This document shows positions 43,191 to 52,795 of a stretch of DNA of 64,000 bases, piece by piece. This stretch comes from Pseudomonas serboccidentalis (GTDB taxonomy: Bacteria; Pseudomonadota; Gammaproteobacteria; Pseudomonadales; Pseudomonadaceae). Numbering within the stretch: position 1 is the stretch's first letter; every line of letters starts with the position of its first letter. The position numbers and the translations under genes are program-made. The stretch is from assembly GCF_028830055.1 (NCBI RefSeq), contig NZ_CP101655.1, positions 3,003,382-3,067,381 of the forward strand, read 5' to 3'. The notes beneath the pieces were generated by a model. It was not told the DNA's origin. It made no database searches and saw only the letters and a list, made by a program, of their open reading frames with translations.

Positions 43191-45641
43191 ATGACTCAAG
43201 AACCACTAGTTCGCGAAGCAGAGGTGGCCGCATTCCGCGACGCCGTCCTGACCAAACTCACCTACGCGGTGGGCAAAGACCCGGATCACGCCTTCGACCA
43301 TGACTGGTTCGAGGCCATTGCCCTGGCGGCGCGCGACCACATGGTCGAGCACTGGATGGACCACACCCGGCAGATCTACCGCAAAGGCCAGAAGCGGGTG
43401 TATTACCTCTCGCTGGAGTTTCTCATTGGTCGCTTGCTCTACGACAGCTTGAGCAACCTCGGTCTGCTCGATGTCGCCCGTGAAGCGCTGACTGAACTGG
43501 GCGTCGATCTGGAGCGCATCCGTCTGCTGGAACCGGATGCGGCACTCGGCAACGGCGGCCTCGGGCGTCTGGCGGCGTGCTTCATGGAAAGCATGTCGAC
43601 CCTCGGCATCGCCGGGCATGGCTACGGCATTCGCTACGAACACGGCTTGTTCCGTCAGGCCATCGTCGATGGCTGGCAGCAGGAACAGACCGAACACTGG
43701 CTGGATTTCGGCAACCCGTGGGAGTTCGAACGTCCGGAAGTGGTGTACACCATCGGTTTCGGCGGCAGTGTCGAAACCGTCACCGATGCCAGCGGCAAAT
43801 CCAGGCAGGTCTGGTCGCCAGCCGAAACCGTGCGGGGGATTGCCTACGACACACCGGTGGTCGGTTGGCGCGGGGCGAGCGTCAACACCTTGCGCCTGTG
43901 GCGCGCGCGGGCCATGGAAGATCTGCATCTGGAGCGCTTCAACGCCGGTGACCACTTGGGCGCCGTGGCTGAAGTGGCCCGAGCTGAAAGTATCTCCCGC
44001 GTGCTCTATCCGGCGGACAGCACCGAAGCCGGGCAGGAGCTGCGCCTGCGCCAGGAATACTTCTTCGTTGCCGCGTCGCTGCAAGACTTGCTGCGTCGTC
44101 ATCGCAACATGCACACCTCGGTACTGACCCTGGGCGATCACGCGGCGATCCAGCTCAACGACACCCACCCCTCGATTGCCGTTGCCGAACTGATGCGGCA
44201 ACTGGTCGATGTCTACGACGTGGCCTGGGATGCGGCGTGGCAAGTCACCGTCGACACGCTGTCGTACACCAACCACACGCTGCTGCCCGAAGCGCTGGAA
44301 ACCTGGCCGGTCGGCCTGATGGAGCGCATGTTGCCGCGGCACATGCAGATCATCTACCTGATCAATGCCCAGCACATCGATTCGCTGCGGGCCAAGGGCA
44401 TCCATGACTTCGACGTGCTGCGTGCGGTGTCGCTGATCGAAGAGGACAACGGCCGCCGGGTGCGCATGGGTAACCTCGCGTTCCTCGGTTCGCACAGCGT
44501 CAACGGCGTGTCCGGGCTGCATACGCAGTTGATGCGCAAGACCGTGTTTGCCGAATTGCACAAGCTCTATCCGGAGCGGATCAACAACAAAACCAACGGC
44601 ATCACCTTCCGCCGCTGGCTGTTTCAGGCCAACTCCGAACTGACCTCGATGCTGGTCGATGCCCTCGGTCCGCAAGTGCTGGATAATCCCGAAGAACGCT
44701 TGCTCGACCTCGAACCGTTCGCCGAGAAAACCGCGTTCCGCAAGGCCTTCGCCGAGCAGCGCCTGCATAGCAAAAAGGCCTTGGCCTATCTGATTCACGA
44801 GCGGCTGGGGATCGCAGTCAATCCGGCGGCGATGTTCGACGTGCAGGTCAAACGGATCCACGAATACAAGCGTCAGTTGCTCAACCTGATGCACACCGTG
44901 GCGCTGTATCAGGCGATTCGCGCCGAGCCTGAAGTCGACTGGGTGCCACGGGTGAAGATCTTTGCCGGCAAGGCGGCGGCCAGTTATCACCAGGCCAAAC
45001 TGATCATCAAACTGACCAACGACATCGCCCGGGTGGTGAACAACGATCCGACCGTGCGCGGTCTGCTGAAAGTGGTGTTTTTGCCCAACTACAACGTCAG
45101 CCTGGCCGAGAGCATCATTCCGGCGGCGGATTTGTCCGAGCAGATTTCCACCGCCGGTTTCGAAGCCTCGGGCACCAGCAACATGAAATTCGGCCTCAAC
45201 GGCGCACTGACCATCGGCACCCTCGACGGCGCCAACGTGGAAATGTGCGAGCGCATCGGTGCCGAGCACATGTTCATCTTCGGTCTCAGCGCGCAGCAGG
45301 TCGAAGCGCGCAAACAGAACCACGAGTTCAGTGCCGCGCCGGACATCGCCGCGTCTCACCGCCTGAGCGACGTGCTGCAAGCGATCCGCAGCGGCGTGTT
45401 CTCGCCGGATGACACGTCGCGCTACACCGGGCTGATCGATTCGCTGGTGGACTACGACCGCTTCCTGGTCTGCGCCGACTTCGATTCCTACTGGGAAGCG
45501 CAAAAACGCGTCGATGCGCACTGGCTCGATTCCAACAACTGGTGGCGTTCGGCAGTGCTCAACACGGCGCGGATGGGCTGGTTCTCCTCCGACCGGACTA
45601 TCCGCGAGTACGCCACCGATATCTGGAAAGCGCTGGAGTAA
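43191..45641 (+). CDS. glgP: Glycogen/starch phosphorylase
   Basis: The 816-residue enzyme is full-length. Family landmarks are GRLLYDSLSNLGLLDVAREA, DAALGNGGLGRLAACFMESM and the PLP-binding region FEASGTSNMKFGLNGALTIG with the catalytic Lys in NMKF. It releases glucose-1-phosphate from glycogen. No other glycogen genes are nearby, so its substrate polymer is made by genes elsewhere. It is a single plus-strand gene, followed by a REPIN. Confidence 0.95.
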   Translation: MTQEPLVREAEVAAFRDAVLTKLTYAVGKDPDHAFDHDWFEAIALAARDHMVEHWMDHTRQIYRKGQKRVYYLSLEFLIGRLLYDSLSNLGLLDVAREALTELGVDLERIRLLEPDAALGNGGLGRLAACFMESMSTLGIAGHGYGIRYEHGLFRQAIVDGWQQEQTEHWLDFGNPWEFERPEVVYTIGFGGSVETVTDASGKSRQVWSPAETVRGIAYDTPVVGWRGASVNTLRLWRARAMEDLHLERFNAGDHLGAVAEVARAESISRVLYPADSTEAGQELRLRQEYFFVAASLQDLLRRHRNMHTSVLTLGDHAAIQLNDTHPSIAVAELMRQLVDVYDVAWDAAWQVTVDTLSYTNHTLLPEALETWPVGLMERMLPRHMQIIYLINAQHIDSLRAKGIHDFDVLRAVSLIEEDNGRRVRMGNLAFLGSHSVNGVSGLHTQLMRKTVFAELHKLYPERINNKTNGITFRRWLFQANSELTSMLVDALGPQVLDNPEERLLDLEPFAEKTAFRKAFAEQRLHSKKALAYLIHERLGIAVNPAAMFDVQVKRIHEYKRQLLNLMHTVALYQAIRAEPEVDWVPRVKIFAGKAAASYHQAKLIIKLTNDIARVVNNDPTVRGLLKVVFLPNYNVSLAESIIPAADLSEQISTAGFEASGTSNMKFGLNGALTIGTLDGANVEMCERIGAEHMFIFGLSAQQVEARKQNHEFSAAPDIAASHRLSDVLQAIRSGVFSPDDTSRYTGLIDSLVDYDRFLVCADFDSYWEAQKRVDAHWLDSNNWWRSAVLNTARMGWFSSDRTIREYATDIWKALE

Positions 45642-45675
45642 CTTTTCGCTCGGCTCGATATAATCGGCGCGCCGG

Positions 45676-45754
45676 AAAAGATCGCAGCCTTCGGCAGCTC
45701 CTACAGGGTTATGTGAACACCTGTGTAGGCGCTGCCGAAGGCTGCGATCTTTTT
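45676..45754. repeat. REPIN, type A
   Basis: Arms GCAGCCTTCGGCAGC and GCTGCCGAAGGCTGC enclose about 31 bp; right arm has GTAGGCGCT for GTAGGAGCT. Confidence 0.85.
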
Positions 45755-45809
45755 GGATCAGGCTGCGCTAATCTTCCCGGATTGGCCTTTGCGCTTAGGG
45801 ATATCGACC

Positions 45810-48800
45810 ATGCAATGGATGTTCATGTTGATCGGGCTGGTGCTCGGCTGGCTGCTCGATGAGTCGTTCAGTGCCGCGCTGCTCGGTGCACTGCTCGGGC
45901 TTGCGATTGGGCAAACGCTGCGCATCGCCCGGCTTGGCTCGCAGGCGGCGGAGCAACAGCGCCAACTTGAACAGACGAAGGTAGCCTTGCAAGGCGTCGC
46001 GCAGCGCCTGTATCTGCTGGAAGGCTCCCCCTCTCACGCGGTGCTACCGGCAGGCGCGGAACCGTTCAGCGAGCCGGTCGTCGAGCCCGTTGACACCGCT
46101 GAGGATGCCTCAGCGCCAGAATTGGTCTGGGAACTGCCGCCCGAACTCGAACCGATCAGCGCCGTCGCCAGCGAAACCAGTCAGCCGCTACCGGCCGATG
46201 TCTGGCATCTGGACGCCATCACTGACGAACCCGCAAAACCCGCACAACCCGCCGAACCTCGTGGTCCGAACCTCATCGAACGTGGCATCAGCGCTGCGCG
46301 CAACTGGCTGTTCGGCGGCAACACCGTGCTGCGGGTCGGTGTGGTGCTGTTGTTCTTCGGTCTGGCCTTCCTGTTGCGCTACGCCACCGAAGGCATGGTG
46401 GTGCCGATCGAAGTGCGTTACGCCGGTGTCGCGGCGGCGGCCTTGGCCCTGCTGGCGCTGGGCTGGTGGCTGCGTCGGCGCAACAGCAGTTATGCGCTGA
46501 TTTTGCAGGGCACCGGGATCGCCGTGCTGTACCTGACGGTGTTTGCGGCGATGCGCCTGCACCCGTTGCTCGACCCGTCCGCCGCGCTGGGGCTGTTGGT
46601 GGCCGTGACGGTGTTCTCGGCGATTCTCGCCATCACCCAGGATGCGCTGGGGCTGGCCGCCGCGGCGGCATTGGGCGGTTTCGCCGCGCCGATCCTGACC
46701 TCGACCGGCGCCGGCAACCATGTCGCGCTGTTCAGCTATTTCGCGTTGCTCAACGCCGGCATTCTCGCCATCGCCTGGTTCAAGGCCTGGCGCCTGCTCA
46801 ACCTGATCGGTTTTGTCGGCACCTTCGGTATCGGTTTCGCCTGGGGACTGCGTTCGTATGCGCCTGAGTTGCTGTGGAGCACCGAGCCGTTCCTGATCCT
46901 GTTCTTCCTGATGTATCTGGCCATCGGTCTGCTGTTTGCCCGGCGCAAGTTGCTCGACATGCCCGATGCGCCGGCGGACGGCGACCGCGAGGCGCTGCTG
47001 CACTGGTCGGCCCGCAAGGGCGATTACGTCGATGGCACGATGCTGTTCGGGCCGCCGATCGTGGGCTTCGGTCTGCAGTTTGCGCTGGTGCAGCATCTGG
47101 AGTTCGCCGCCGCGTTCAGCGCGCTGGCGTTGGGCGTGATCTACATGGGGCTGGCCCGGGTATTGATGGGCGGACGCGCCTTGTTGCTGGGCGAAACCTG
47201 TCTGGCGCTGGGGGTGATTTTCGCCAGTCTGGCGATCCCGCTCGGCCTCGATGCGCGCTGGACCTCGGCAGCCTGGGCGGTGGAGGGCGCGGGTATTTTC
47301 TGGCTCGGCTTGCGTCAGCAGCGACCGTTCGCCCGGGCGTTTGCCCTGCTGCTGCAACTGGGTTCGGCGCTGGCCTTTCTCAGTCAGTTGCGGGTCGGTG
47401 AAAGCAGCCTGCTCGACGGTGCACCGTTGGGCGCGCTGATGCTCGGCATCGCGCTGCTGTTCAGTTTCTATCAACTGCGCAAGGCCTCGCCGGAACAGGC
47501 TTCGCCGTGGGAGCGCCAAGGCCTGCCGGTGCTGGCGGCCCTGGGCCTGACCTTCCTGTATCTGTTGGCGCCGCTGTTCTTCTTTGTTCAGGCCACGGCG
47601 ATCAGTTGGGCGCTGGCCGGGTTGGCGACATTGTTCGCCGGCCTGCGCCTGCAGTCGCGCACGTTCCTGTTCACCGCGTTTGCCGTGCAGTTGCTCGGTG
47701 GTGCGTTGTTCCTGCTGCGCCTGCAAGGCGCGGGTGAGGATTCGGCGGCGGTGTTCAGCGCTGGCTGGAGCGGTTTGCTCAGTGCGTCGCTGATTGGCCT
47801 GGCATTGATCGCTGGCATGCTGCTGGCGGCGCGCGACGAGATGGTGCGCGGCGATGTGCGTCTGCTGCGCGGCTTATCGGTGGTGCTGTTGGCGGGGTTG
47901 GTGCTGATCAATCTGGCGGTGCTGTTCGTGTTGCCATGGCAAACCGCGAGCGCGGTATGGGCCGCCAGCGGATTGCTGATCATCTGGCTGAGCCTGTACC
48001 TCCAGCAACGCGTGAGTTTCGTTTTCGGCCTGTTGTTGCAGTTGATCGGCGGCGCGGCGTTTTTGCTGGCCGGTCCCGAGTTGCTCGGACCGCTGTCCAG
48101 CGAAGGTCTGCGACCGCTGGCTCATGGCGGTTTCTGGACGCCGCTGGTGTTGGGGCTGGCCGCCATGATCGGTGCCTGGCGCCTGCAACTGGGCAATCAC
48201 GCTTCGGCGTTCGATGCACTGAGTTTGCAGCGCCTGTCTGAGGTGCTGCTGGTGTGGGGCGCCGGATGGTGGGCGTTGGCGTGGGTCAGCGAAGTGCTGC
48301 GATTTGCGCCGCTGAACCTGCAGGCAACCCTGTTGCTGCTGGTCGCCGCACTGAGCGTGGCGCTGTGGACATTGCTGTCGCTGCGTTTGAAATGGCCGGC
48401 GCTGGGCCTGCTGTGCACCTTGCTGATTCCGGCGGCGGGACTGGTGCTGCTGGCAGCGTGGCATTCGCGTTATCACCCGGCGGCGAACATCGGCTGGCTG
48501 GCGTGGGCACTGGTGTTCGTCGTGCACTTTTTCAGCTTGCGGCGTCTGGCGCCAATGCTGCCGGCAAGGGCCCTGAGCACGGCGCATGTGCTCGGCTGCT
48601 GGCTGCTGATCGGCGTGCTGGCGCTGGAATTGCGCTACGGCCTGCTGCTGTTGTCCGAGCAATACAACGCCTGGCGCTGGCTGGGCTGGGCGATCCTGCC
48701 GAGCCTGTATTTGTTGCTGGCGGCGGCTGCGCGCAACTGGCCGTGGCCGGTGGCAGCGTTCCCCCGCGAATATCGCTTGTACGCCGCTGCGCCACTGGCG

Positions 48801-49403
48801 GTGCTGATGCTGGCGTGGTTCTGGCTGGCCAACGGCGTCAGCGACGGCAACGCCGAACCACTGCCGTACGTGCCGCTGCTCAACCCGCTGGAATTGGGCC
48901 TGCTGTTCGCCCTGTTCGGGGTGTACGTGTGGTCGCGCTATGCCGTGGCACAGTTTGCGATCCGTAAGGATTACGCCGAGTACGCCACGCAACTGATCGC
49001 CGGGGTTTCGCTGTTCGCCTTGTGCACCGCGCTGGTCACCCGTGCTGCGCACCATTGGGCGGGGATTCCGTTCGAACTGGATCTGCTGCTCGAATCGATG
49101 CTGGTGCAGGCCGGGTTGTCGATCGTCTGGACGCTGATGGCGCTGGGTCTGATGATCGGCGGGCATCTGCGTCATCGGCGCGAGGTGTGGCTGATCGGCG
49201 CGGCGCTGATTGCGCTGGTGGTGGCGAAACTGGTTTTTGTCGAATTGAGCAACCGTGGCGGACTGGCACGGATCGTCTCGTTTATCGGCGTCGGGGTGTT
49301 GCTGCTGGTGGTGGGCTACTTTGCGCCGCTGCCGCCCAAACGCGTCGAAGCCGAACCGGCGGCGGACAAACCCGTCGCAGACACCGAAGGAGTTTCATCT
49401 TGA
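45810..49403 (+). CDS. DUF2339 multi-span membrane protein
   Basis: The 1197-residue protein has an N-terminal helix (MQWMFMLIGLVLGWLLDESF), a coiled-coil stretch (EQQRQLEQTKVALQGVAQRL), an acidic/Pro linker (about 70-160) and then more than 25 hydrophobic segments to the end. RGPNLIERGISAARNWLFGG precedes the membrane body. This matches DUF2339, a large inner-membrane family of unknown role. The start at 45810 is the first plausible ATG. It overlaps the next gene by four bases. Confidence 0.85.
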   Translation: MQWMFMLIGLVLGWLLDESFSAALLGALLGLAIGQTLRIARLGSQAAEQQRQLEQTKVALQGVAQRLYLLEGSPSHAVLPAGAEPFSEPVVEPVDTAEDASAPELVWELPPELEPISAVASETSQPLPADVWHLDAITDEPAKPAQPAEPRGPNLIERGISAARNWLFGGNTVLRVGVVLLFFGLAFLLRYATEGMVVPIEVRYAGVAAAALALLALGWWLRRRNSSYALILQGTGIAVLYLTVFAAMRLHPLLDPSAALGLLVAVTVFSAILAITQDALGLAAAAALGGFAAPILTSTGAGNHVALFSYFALLNAGILAIAWFKAWRLLNLIGFVGTFGIGFAWGLRSYAPELLWSTEPFLILFFLMYLAIGLLFARRKLLDMPDAPADGDREALLHWSARKGDYVDGTMLFGPPIVGFGLQFALVQHLEFAAAFSALALGVIYMGLARVLMGGRALLLGETCLALGVIFASLAIPLGLDARWTSAAWAVEGAGIFWLGLRQQRPFARAFALLLQLGSALAFLSQLRVGESSLLDGAPLGALMLGIALLFSFYQLRKASPEQASPWERQGLPVLAALGLTFLYLLAPLFFFVQATAISWALAGLATLFAGLRLQSRTFLFTAFAVQLLGGALFLLRLQGAGEDSAAVFSAGWSGLLSASLIGLALIAGMLLAARDEMVRGDVRLLRGLSVVLLAGLVLINLAVLFVLPWQTASAVWAASGLLIIWLSLYLQQRVSFVFGLLLQLIGGAAFLLAGPELLGPLSSEGLRPLAHGGFWTPLVLGLAAMIGAWRLQLGNHASAFDALSLQRLSEVLLVWGAGWWALAWVSEVLRFAPLNLQATLLLLVAALSVALWTLLSLRLKWPALGLLCTLLIPAAGLVLLAAWHSRYHPAANIGWLAWALVFVVHFFSLRRLAPMLPARALSTAHVLGCWLLIGVLALELRYGLLLLSEQYNAWRWLGWAILPSLYLLLAAAARNWPWPVAAFPREYRLYAAAPLAVLMLAWFWLANGVSDGNAEPLPYVPLLNPLELGLLFALFGVYVWSRYAVAQFAIRKDYAEYATQLIAGVSLFALCTALVTRAAHHWAGIPFELDLLLESMLVQAGLSIVWTLMALGLMIGGHLRHRREVWLIGAALIALVVAKLVFVELSNRGGLARIVSFIGVGVLLLVVGYFAPLPPKRVEAEPAADKPVADTEGVSS

Positions 49404-50764
49404 GTCGCATGCTGAATCTGGGGTGGTTGGCGCTGGGCGTGGTGATGGCTGCCGGCGCCCAGGAAAAACCGGCGGACTTCGCCACGCAGGTGCCGCTGGT
49501 GGTGAGTGGCAACGGCCCCTGGTATCGCCTCGAGCTGCCATTGAGCGCGCAATTGCAGGCACGCCAGACCGACCTGAGCGACCTGCGGGTGTTCAATGCC
49601 GCCGGCGAACCGCAAGCCTATGCCCTGGCTCGCGAGTCGGCGCAGACCCGCGACGACGGGCAGTTGCATGAGGTGAAGTGGTTCCCGTTGTACAACGCCG
49701 CCGACGCCAGTGAGCGCGCGCCGAATGTGCGGGTGCAATCGACCACCACCGGCACGCTGGTGGAAGTGCAACCGTCCAGCCAACTGGAGGCCGGCGAAGA
49801 AGTGCTGCGTGGCTGGCTGCTCGACGCCAGCGCGATCAAGGCACCGTTGCAGCAGTTGATCCTCGACTGGACCAGCGAACGCGACGGCTTCCAGCGCTTC
49901 AGCATCGAGGCCAGTGATGATTTGCAGCATTGGCAGGCGTGGGGGGATGGGCAGGTCGCACGGCTGACCTTTTCCGACGAGCGCATCGAACAGCATGAAG
50001 TGGCGCTGCCGGGACAATCGGCGCGTTATCTGCGACTGCTGTGGGACGCGTCGACGTCGGCGCCGACCCTGACCTCGGCGCAGCTGAAAAGCAGCGATCC
50101 GCGTAACGTGCCGTTGCCGTTGGTCTGGTCGCAAGCGCTGACCGGCAGCAGCACCAAGGCCGGCGAATACACTTGGCAGTTGCCGATGGGGCTGAACGTC
50201 GAGCGGGTGCAGGTTGAACTCAAGCAACCGAACAGCCTGGCGCCGGTGACGCTCGCCGGCCGGCGCGAGAGCAGCCTGCCGTGGCAGACCGTAAGCAGCG
50301 GTTTGCTGTACCGCCTGACCCAGAACAGTCAGGACGTGGTGCAGAACGAATTGCAGCTGTATGGGCAGACCGTGCAGCAATTGAAGCTGACGGTGGATGA
50401 GCGCGGCGGTGGCCTTGGTGAGCAGGCGCCGAGCCTGAAGTACGCGGTGCGGGCGACGCAGGTGATTTTCCTCGCGCGCGGCGAAGGGCCTTACAGTCTG
50501 GCATTGGGTAACCCGAGTGTGAAAACGGCGAACCTGCCGCTGGCCACGCTGATTCCGGATTTCAAACCGGAGAAACTCGTGACGCTGGGCAAGGCAACGG
50601 TGCAGGGCGAAGCGCTTGCTACGCAGGCTACGCCGGCCACCACCGCGGCGGTGGCCGAGACCAACTGGAAGAAAATCGGTTTGTGGGCGGTGTTGCTGGT
50701 GAGCGTGGTATTTCTGGGGGCGATGGCGGCGAGTCTGTTGCGCAAGCCTCCGACCAACTCCTGA
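49400..50764 (+). CDS. DUF3999 exported/membrane protein
   Basis: The 454-residue protein begins at TTG 49400 (MSRMLNLGWLALGVVMAAGA) with GAAGGAG 8 bp upstream. It carries a signal peptide, a long beta-rich periplasmic domain and a C-terminal membrane span (about 428-448, IGLWAVLLVSVVFLGAMAAS). The TTG overlaps the DUF2339 stop (TTGA), so it is translationally coupled. ATG 49409 is a poorer start by spacing. DUF3999 and DUF2339 pairing suggests one membrane complex, but its role is not known to me. Confidence 0.8.
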   Translation: MSRMLNLGWLALGVVMAAGAQEKPADFATQVPLVVSGNGPWYRLELPLSAQLQARQTDLSDLRVFNAAGEPQAYALARESAQTRDDGQLHEVKWFPLYNAADASERAPNVRVQSTTTGTLVEVQPSSQLEAGEEVLRGWLLDASAIKAPLQQLILDWTSERDGFQRFSIEASDDLQHWQAWGDGQVARLTFSDERIEQHEVALPGQSARYLRLLWDASTSAPTLTSAQLKSSDPRNVPLPLVWSQALTGSSTKAGEYTWQLPMGLNVERVQVELKQPNSLAPVTLAGRRESSLPWQTVSSGLLYRLTQNSQDVVQNELQLYGQTVQQLKLTVDERGGGLGEQAPSLKYAVRATQVIFLARGEGPYSLALGNPSVKTANLPLATLIPDFKPEKLVTLGKATVQGEALATQATPATTAAVAETNWKKIGLWAVLLVSVVFLGAMAASLLRKPPTNS

Positions 50765-50785
50765 GTCGGCGGGTGCTGTGCACCC

Positions 50786-50850
50786 GATCGCGAGCAGGCT
50801 CACGCCTACAATTGGAATGCGTACCCCTGTAGGGGTGAGTCTGCTCGCGA
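50786..50850. repeat. REPIN, type B (short)
   Basis: Arms TCGCGAGCAGGCTCACGCCT and AGGGGTGAGTCTGCTCGCGA around about 25 bp; both arms carry matching changes from the family core. It lies 3' of DUF3999. Confidence 0.8.
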
Positions 50851-51062
50851 AAGCGATCGCTCAATCGACAAAGGTCTTGAACTGCCATCCGTCTCGATTC
50901 GAACTACGCTGATTGCGGTGCCTGAACTCTCTCGACCCGATCACGTCTGATACAAGCAATTGCGCCCCAATGCACGTTACCGGGCGTCATCGCTCGCTAC
51001 GTTTTCAGACTCCCTGTAAACTGCGCGGGTTTTTAGCCCCCCCCAATCCACCGGAGCCGTCC

Positions 51063-52073
51063 ATGTCCCGCGTTACCCTGAGTCGCTATTTGATTGAGCA
51101 GACCCGCAGCAATAACACTCCTGCCGATCTGCGCTTCCTGATCGAAGTGGTGGCGCGTGCCTGCAAAGAGATCAGCCACGCCGTGTCCAAAGGTGCCCTG
51201 GGTGGTGTTCTGGGCAGCATGGGCACTGAAAACGTCCAAGGCGAAGTACAGAAGAAGCTCGACGTTCTGTCGAACGAGATCCTGCTCGAAGCCAATGAAT
51301 GGGGTGGTCACCTGGCCGGCATGGCGTCCGAAGAAATGGACAATGCCTACCAGATCCCGGGCAAATACCCGAAAGGCGCGTACCTGCTGGTATTCGACCC
51401 ACTGGACGGCTCGTCGAACATCGACATCAATGCCCCGGTCGGTACCATCTTCTCGGTACTGCGTTGCCCGCACGAATACCTGAGCCAGAACGAGCCGCTG
51501 AACGAAAAAGCGTTCCTGCAGCCAGGCACCCAGCAAGTCGCTGCCGGTTACGCGATCTACGGCCCGCAGACCATGCTGGTGCTGACCCTGGGCGACGGCG
51601 TCAAAGGCTTCACCCTGGACCGCGAAATGGGCAGCTTCGTCCTGACCCACGAAGACATCACCATTCCTGAGTCGACCCAGGAATTCGCGATCAACATGTC
51701 CAACCAGCGCCACTGGGAAGCCCCGGTACAACGCTACGTCAGCGAACTGCTGGCCGGCGAAGAAGGTCCGCTGAAGAAGAACTACAACATGCGTTGGGTT
51801 GCCGCGATGGTCGCCGACGTGCACCGCATCCTGACCCGTGGCGGTCTGTTCATGTACCCACGTGACAGCCGCGAGCCATCGAAGCCGGGCAAACTGCGTC
51901 TGATGTACGAAGCCAATCCGATGTCGTTCCTGGTGGAACAGGCCGGTGGCGCATCCACCGACGGTCACCAGCGCATTCTCGACATTCAGCCGGAAGGTCT
52001 GCACCAGCGCGTAGCGGTGTTCCTCGGCTCGAAAGAAGAAGTCGCCCGCGCTACGGCCTACCACAAGGAATAA
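51063..52073 (+). CDS. fbp: Fructose-1,6-bisphosphatase class I
   Basis: The 336-residue enzyme begins [20 protein letters not shown] and has the metal-binding signatures [11 protein letters not shown] and, later, [20 protein letters not shown], with [15 protein letters not shown]. It dephosphorylates fructose-1,6-bisphosphate in gluconeogenesis. It is followed by DUF924 after 3 bp. Confidence 0.96.
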   Translation: MSRVTLSRYLIEQTRSNNTPADLRFLIEVVARACKEISHAVSKGALGGVLGSMGTENVQGEVQKKLDVLSNEILLEANEWGGHLAGMASEEMDNAYQIPGKYPKGAYLLVFDPLDGSSNIDINAPVGTIFSVLRCPHEYLSQNEPLNEKAFLQPGTQQVAAGYAIYGPQTMLVLTLGDGVKGFTLDREMGSFVLTHEDITIPESTQEFAINMSNQRHWEAPVQRYVSELLAGEEGPLKKNYNMRWVAAMVADVHRILTRGGLFMYPRDSREPSKPGKLRLMYEANPMSFLVEQAGGASTDGHQRILDIQPEGLHQRVAVFLGSKEEVARATAYHKE

Positions 52074-52076
52074 ACC

Positions 52077-52679
52077 ATGAACGCGCCCTGGCAGCCGTTG
52101 CTCGATTGGTGGTTCGGACATGCCGAATCACCGGACGAGATTGCGGCTGACAAGGGCAAGTTGTGGTTCGGTAAGCGTGACAGCCAAGACCTCGAAGCGC
52201 GTGAGCGTTTCGGGGTCTTTGTCGATCAGGCCCTGGCCGGCGAATTAACCGAGTGGACGCAACGTCCCGAAGGTTGGCTGGCCGTGGTGTTGCTGCTCGA
52301 TCAACTGCCGCGAATGATCTTTCGCGACTCCCCCAAAGCCTATTCCGGTGATCTGCGTGCGCAGAAACTCGTCGCGCAAGGCATTGCTGCGGACTTCGAC
52401 CGGCAGCTGAAACCGATCCAGCGGGTATTCATTTATCTGGTGTTCGAACACTGCGAAAACCTCGCGGTGCAGAACGAGGCGGTGTCCAGGTTCATGGAAC
52501 TGGTGGCTGAACAGCCGGAAGCCGAGCGGGCGGTGTTTGCCGACAATCTGGACTACGCCGAGCGGCATCGGAAAGTGATTGCGCGGTTTGGCCGGTTTCC
52601 GCATCGCAATGCGGTGTTGGGGCGCGAGTCTACGGCTGAGGAGTTGGCGTTTCTTTCTAAACCGGGTTCCAGATTTTAG
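52077..52679 (+). CDS. DUF924-family protein
   Basis: The 200-residue helical protein has the DUF924 pattern: LDWWFGHAESPDEIAADKGK, WLAVVLLLDQLPRMIFRDSP and IYLVFEHCENLAVQNEAVSR. It starts 3 bp after fbp, so both are on one transcript. The fold is TPR-like and the biochemical role is unknown. Confidence 0.85.
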   Translation: MNAPWQPLLDWWFGHAESPDEIAADKGKLWFGKRDSQDLEARERFGVFVDQALAGELTEWTQRPEGWLAVVLLLDQLPRMIFRDSPKAYSGDLRAQKLVAQGIAADFDRQLKPIQRVFIYLVFEHCENLAVQNEAVSRFMELVAEQPEAERAVFADNLDYAERHRKVIARFGRFPHRNAVLGRESTAEELAFLSKPGSRF

Positions 52680-52698
52680 ATCTCAGTGCGGCTGATGC

Positions 52699-52781
52699 CG
52701 CTTTCGCGGGCAAGCCCGCTCCCACACTGGTTTTGTGATCACCACCGATCCAATGTGGGAGCTAGCCTGCTGGCGATGGGG
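52699..52781. repeat. REP pair, third type (C)
   Basis: GCTTTCGCGGGCAAGCCCGC and AGCTAGCCTGCTGGCGAT-type arms surround a 40-bp centre with TCCCACACTGG and CAATGTGGGAG. The core GCGGGCAAGCCCGC differs from types A and B. Confidence 0.65.
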
Positions 52782-52795
52782 CCAGTGGCTGCACT

